Both the position numbers and the translations under genes were made by a program. Of a stretch of DNA of 6,855 bases, positions 6,292-6,855 are shown piece after piece; position 1 is the first letter of the stretch, and each line of letters begins with the position of its first letter. The notes beneath the pieces are model-generated. The model was not told the origin of the DNA. It worked only from the letters and a program-made list of their open reading frames with translations, and made no database searches. This DNA is from Spirochaetota bacterium (lineage in GTDB: Bacteria > Spirochaetota > Leptospiria > Turneriellales > Turneriellaceae), in assembly GCA_029561505.1 (NCBI GenBank), contig JAKQXK010000513.1:1-6855 (forward strand), written 5' to 3'.

Positions 6292-6345
6292 GAAGCAATG
6301 TGCGGAGTGAATCGTTTTCTGTTTCTGGCGTGTATGCTTGAGTCC

Positions 6346-6349
6346 GAGG
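6346..6349 (+). promoter_or_regulatory. Shine-Dalgarno fixing the GTG start of the ABC-F gene
   Basis: GAGG lies seven bases before the GTG at 6357-6359. No in-frame ATG precedes the conserved MNYLSAEKLTK-type N-terminus, so the GTG is the best start. Confidence 0.7.
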
Positions 6350-6356
6350 TCAATTG

Positions 6357-6855
6357 GTGAACTATCTTTCTGCAGAAAAACTGACAAAGGTTTACGGGGC
6401 AAAAACCCTGTTTCAGGATATTTCGTTCGGCCTCGATGCTGGTGAAAAGAAGGCGCTGATCGCCAAGAACGGCGCGGGTAAATCGACGTTGATGCAGATT
6501 CTGGTCGGCCGCGAAACCGCAGACAAAGGGCGCGTTGTTTTGCGCAGCGGCGTCAGGCTCTCTTACCTTGATCAATCCGACGAGCTCGACCCGAATATGA
6601 CGATCGCCGAAACGGTGTTCGATGTTCGCAAACCCATCATGCGCGTCATTCTGCGCTACGAAGAAGCGATGCGCACCGGCAAGGGCATCGACGTGGCGAT
6701 AGCTGAAATCGAAAGCGCCAACGCGTGGGACTACGAGCGCAAGATTACCGGCATCTTTACGCGGCTCGGCATTCGTGACACCTCGGCAAAAGTGGGTTCG
6801 CTTTCGGGCGGCGAGCGTAAGCGGGTGGCGCTCGCGCATGCACTGATCGACGAAG
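6357..6855 (+). CDS. ABC-F family ATPase, N-terminal part (3'-truncated by window edge)
   Basis: ABC-F proteins are cytoplasmic twin-ATPase proteins without membrane domains that act on or near ribosomes. The first 166 codons are present, covering most of the first nucleotide-binding domain. It starts (V/M)NYLSAEKLTKVYGAKTLFQDISFGLDAGEK. The Walker A is A36-K-N-G-A-G-K-S-T44, in which the first position is Ala instead of Gly. Q73 (LSYLDQ) is the Q-loop. The signature LSGGE is at 149-153, within VGSLSGGERKRVALAHALIDE. The window ends just before Walker B. The I-A-K-N-G-(A/T)-G-K start of the P-loop resembles Uup-like ABC-F proteins of other Gram-negative groups, so the Ala may be a subfamily trait and not a defect. 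The GTG start has a GAGG at seven bases. Without the interdomain linker and second ATPase domain the subclass (Uup, EttA or other) cannot be settled, so no symbol is given. Confidence 0.9.
   Translation, partial: MNYLSAEKLTKVYGAKTLFQDISFGLDAGEKKALIAKNGAGKSTLMQILVGRETADKGRVVLRSGVRLSYLDQSDELDPNMTIAETVFDVRKPIMRVILRYEEAMRTGKGIDVAIAEIESANAWDYERKITGIFTRLGIRDTSAKVGSLSGGERKRVALAHALIDE

Noticed and set aside
6279..6356. Divergent sigma-70 promoters between tldD and the ABC-F gene
   Set aside because: A TATGCT at 6333-6338 has no acceptable -35 box at normal spacing, and no convincing minus-strand pair was found, so no promoter is called.
6279..6839. Upstream in-frame extension of tldD by about 187 codons
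   Set aside because: It is antisense to the ABC-F gene, has no TldD-like sequence, and the ATG at 6278 has its own AAGGGT Shine-Dalgarno.

Overview
The window carries eight protein-coding genes, six complete and two cut by the window edges, at high coding density. It also holds one conspicuous structured non-coding block. The sequence is GC-rich and looks like a Gram-negative-type bacterial chromosome. Gene order and protein flavour are compatible with a leptospira-like spirochaete (Turneriella or Leptonema type), but that is a weak inference and no single gene here fixes the taxonomy.

Layout. Bases 1-462 (+) are the 3' end of prfC, encoding peptide chain release factor 3. It is tail to tail, one base apart, with a minus-strand pair. 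The first gene of that pair (1154-1969) encodes a ferritin-like four-helix diiron protein. The second (464-1105) encodes a carboxymuconolactone-decarboxylase-like (CMD) domain fused to a Rieske [2Fe-2S] domain. Divergent from the pair is 2011-3015 (+), an acetyl-xylan-esterase-type alpha/beta-hydrolase in which all three catalytic positions appear to be substituted. Convergent with that gene is a minus-strand cluster transcribed tldD (4890-6278), tldE/pmbA (3398-4729), folB (3034-3393). Divergent from tldD, a GTG-started ABC-F ATPase gene (6357 onward, +) runs off the right edge.

How the genes may work together. TldD and TldE form the known heteromeric metallopeptidase that degrades unfolded peptides and matures some modified peptides. 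No candidate peptide substrate is visible here. folB sits four bases behind tldE and is probably co-transcribed, although folate synthesis has no obvious link to proteolysis. The diiron protein and the Rieske fusion form a plausible small redox module, with the Rieske cluster feeding electrons to the diiron site; this is inference from adjacency and domain types.

The most unusual points are four. First, the 160-bp tldD-tldE gap is almost filled by a nested, multi-branched inverted-repeat element that begins directly at the tldD stop codon, and one of its arms has two alternative pairing partners. Second, the CMD-Rieske fusion has lost the cysteine/histidine chemistry of the AhpD/CMD fold. Third, that fusion is paired with a diiron protein. 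Fourth, the hydrolase appears to be a pseudoenzyme. There is no tRNA, rRNA, CRISPR array or insertion sequence, and no gap between genes exceeds 160 bases.
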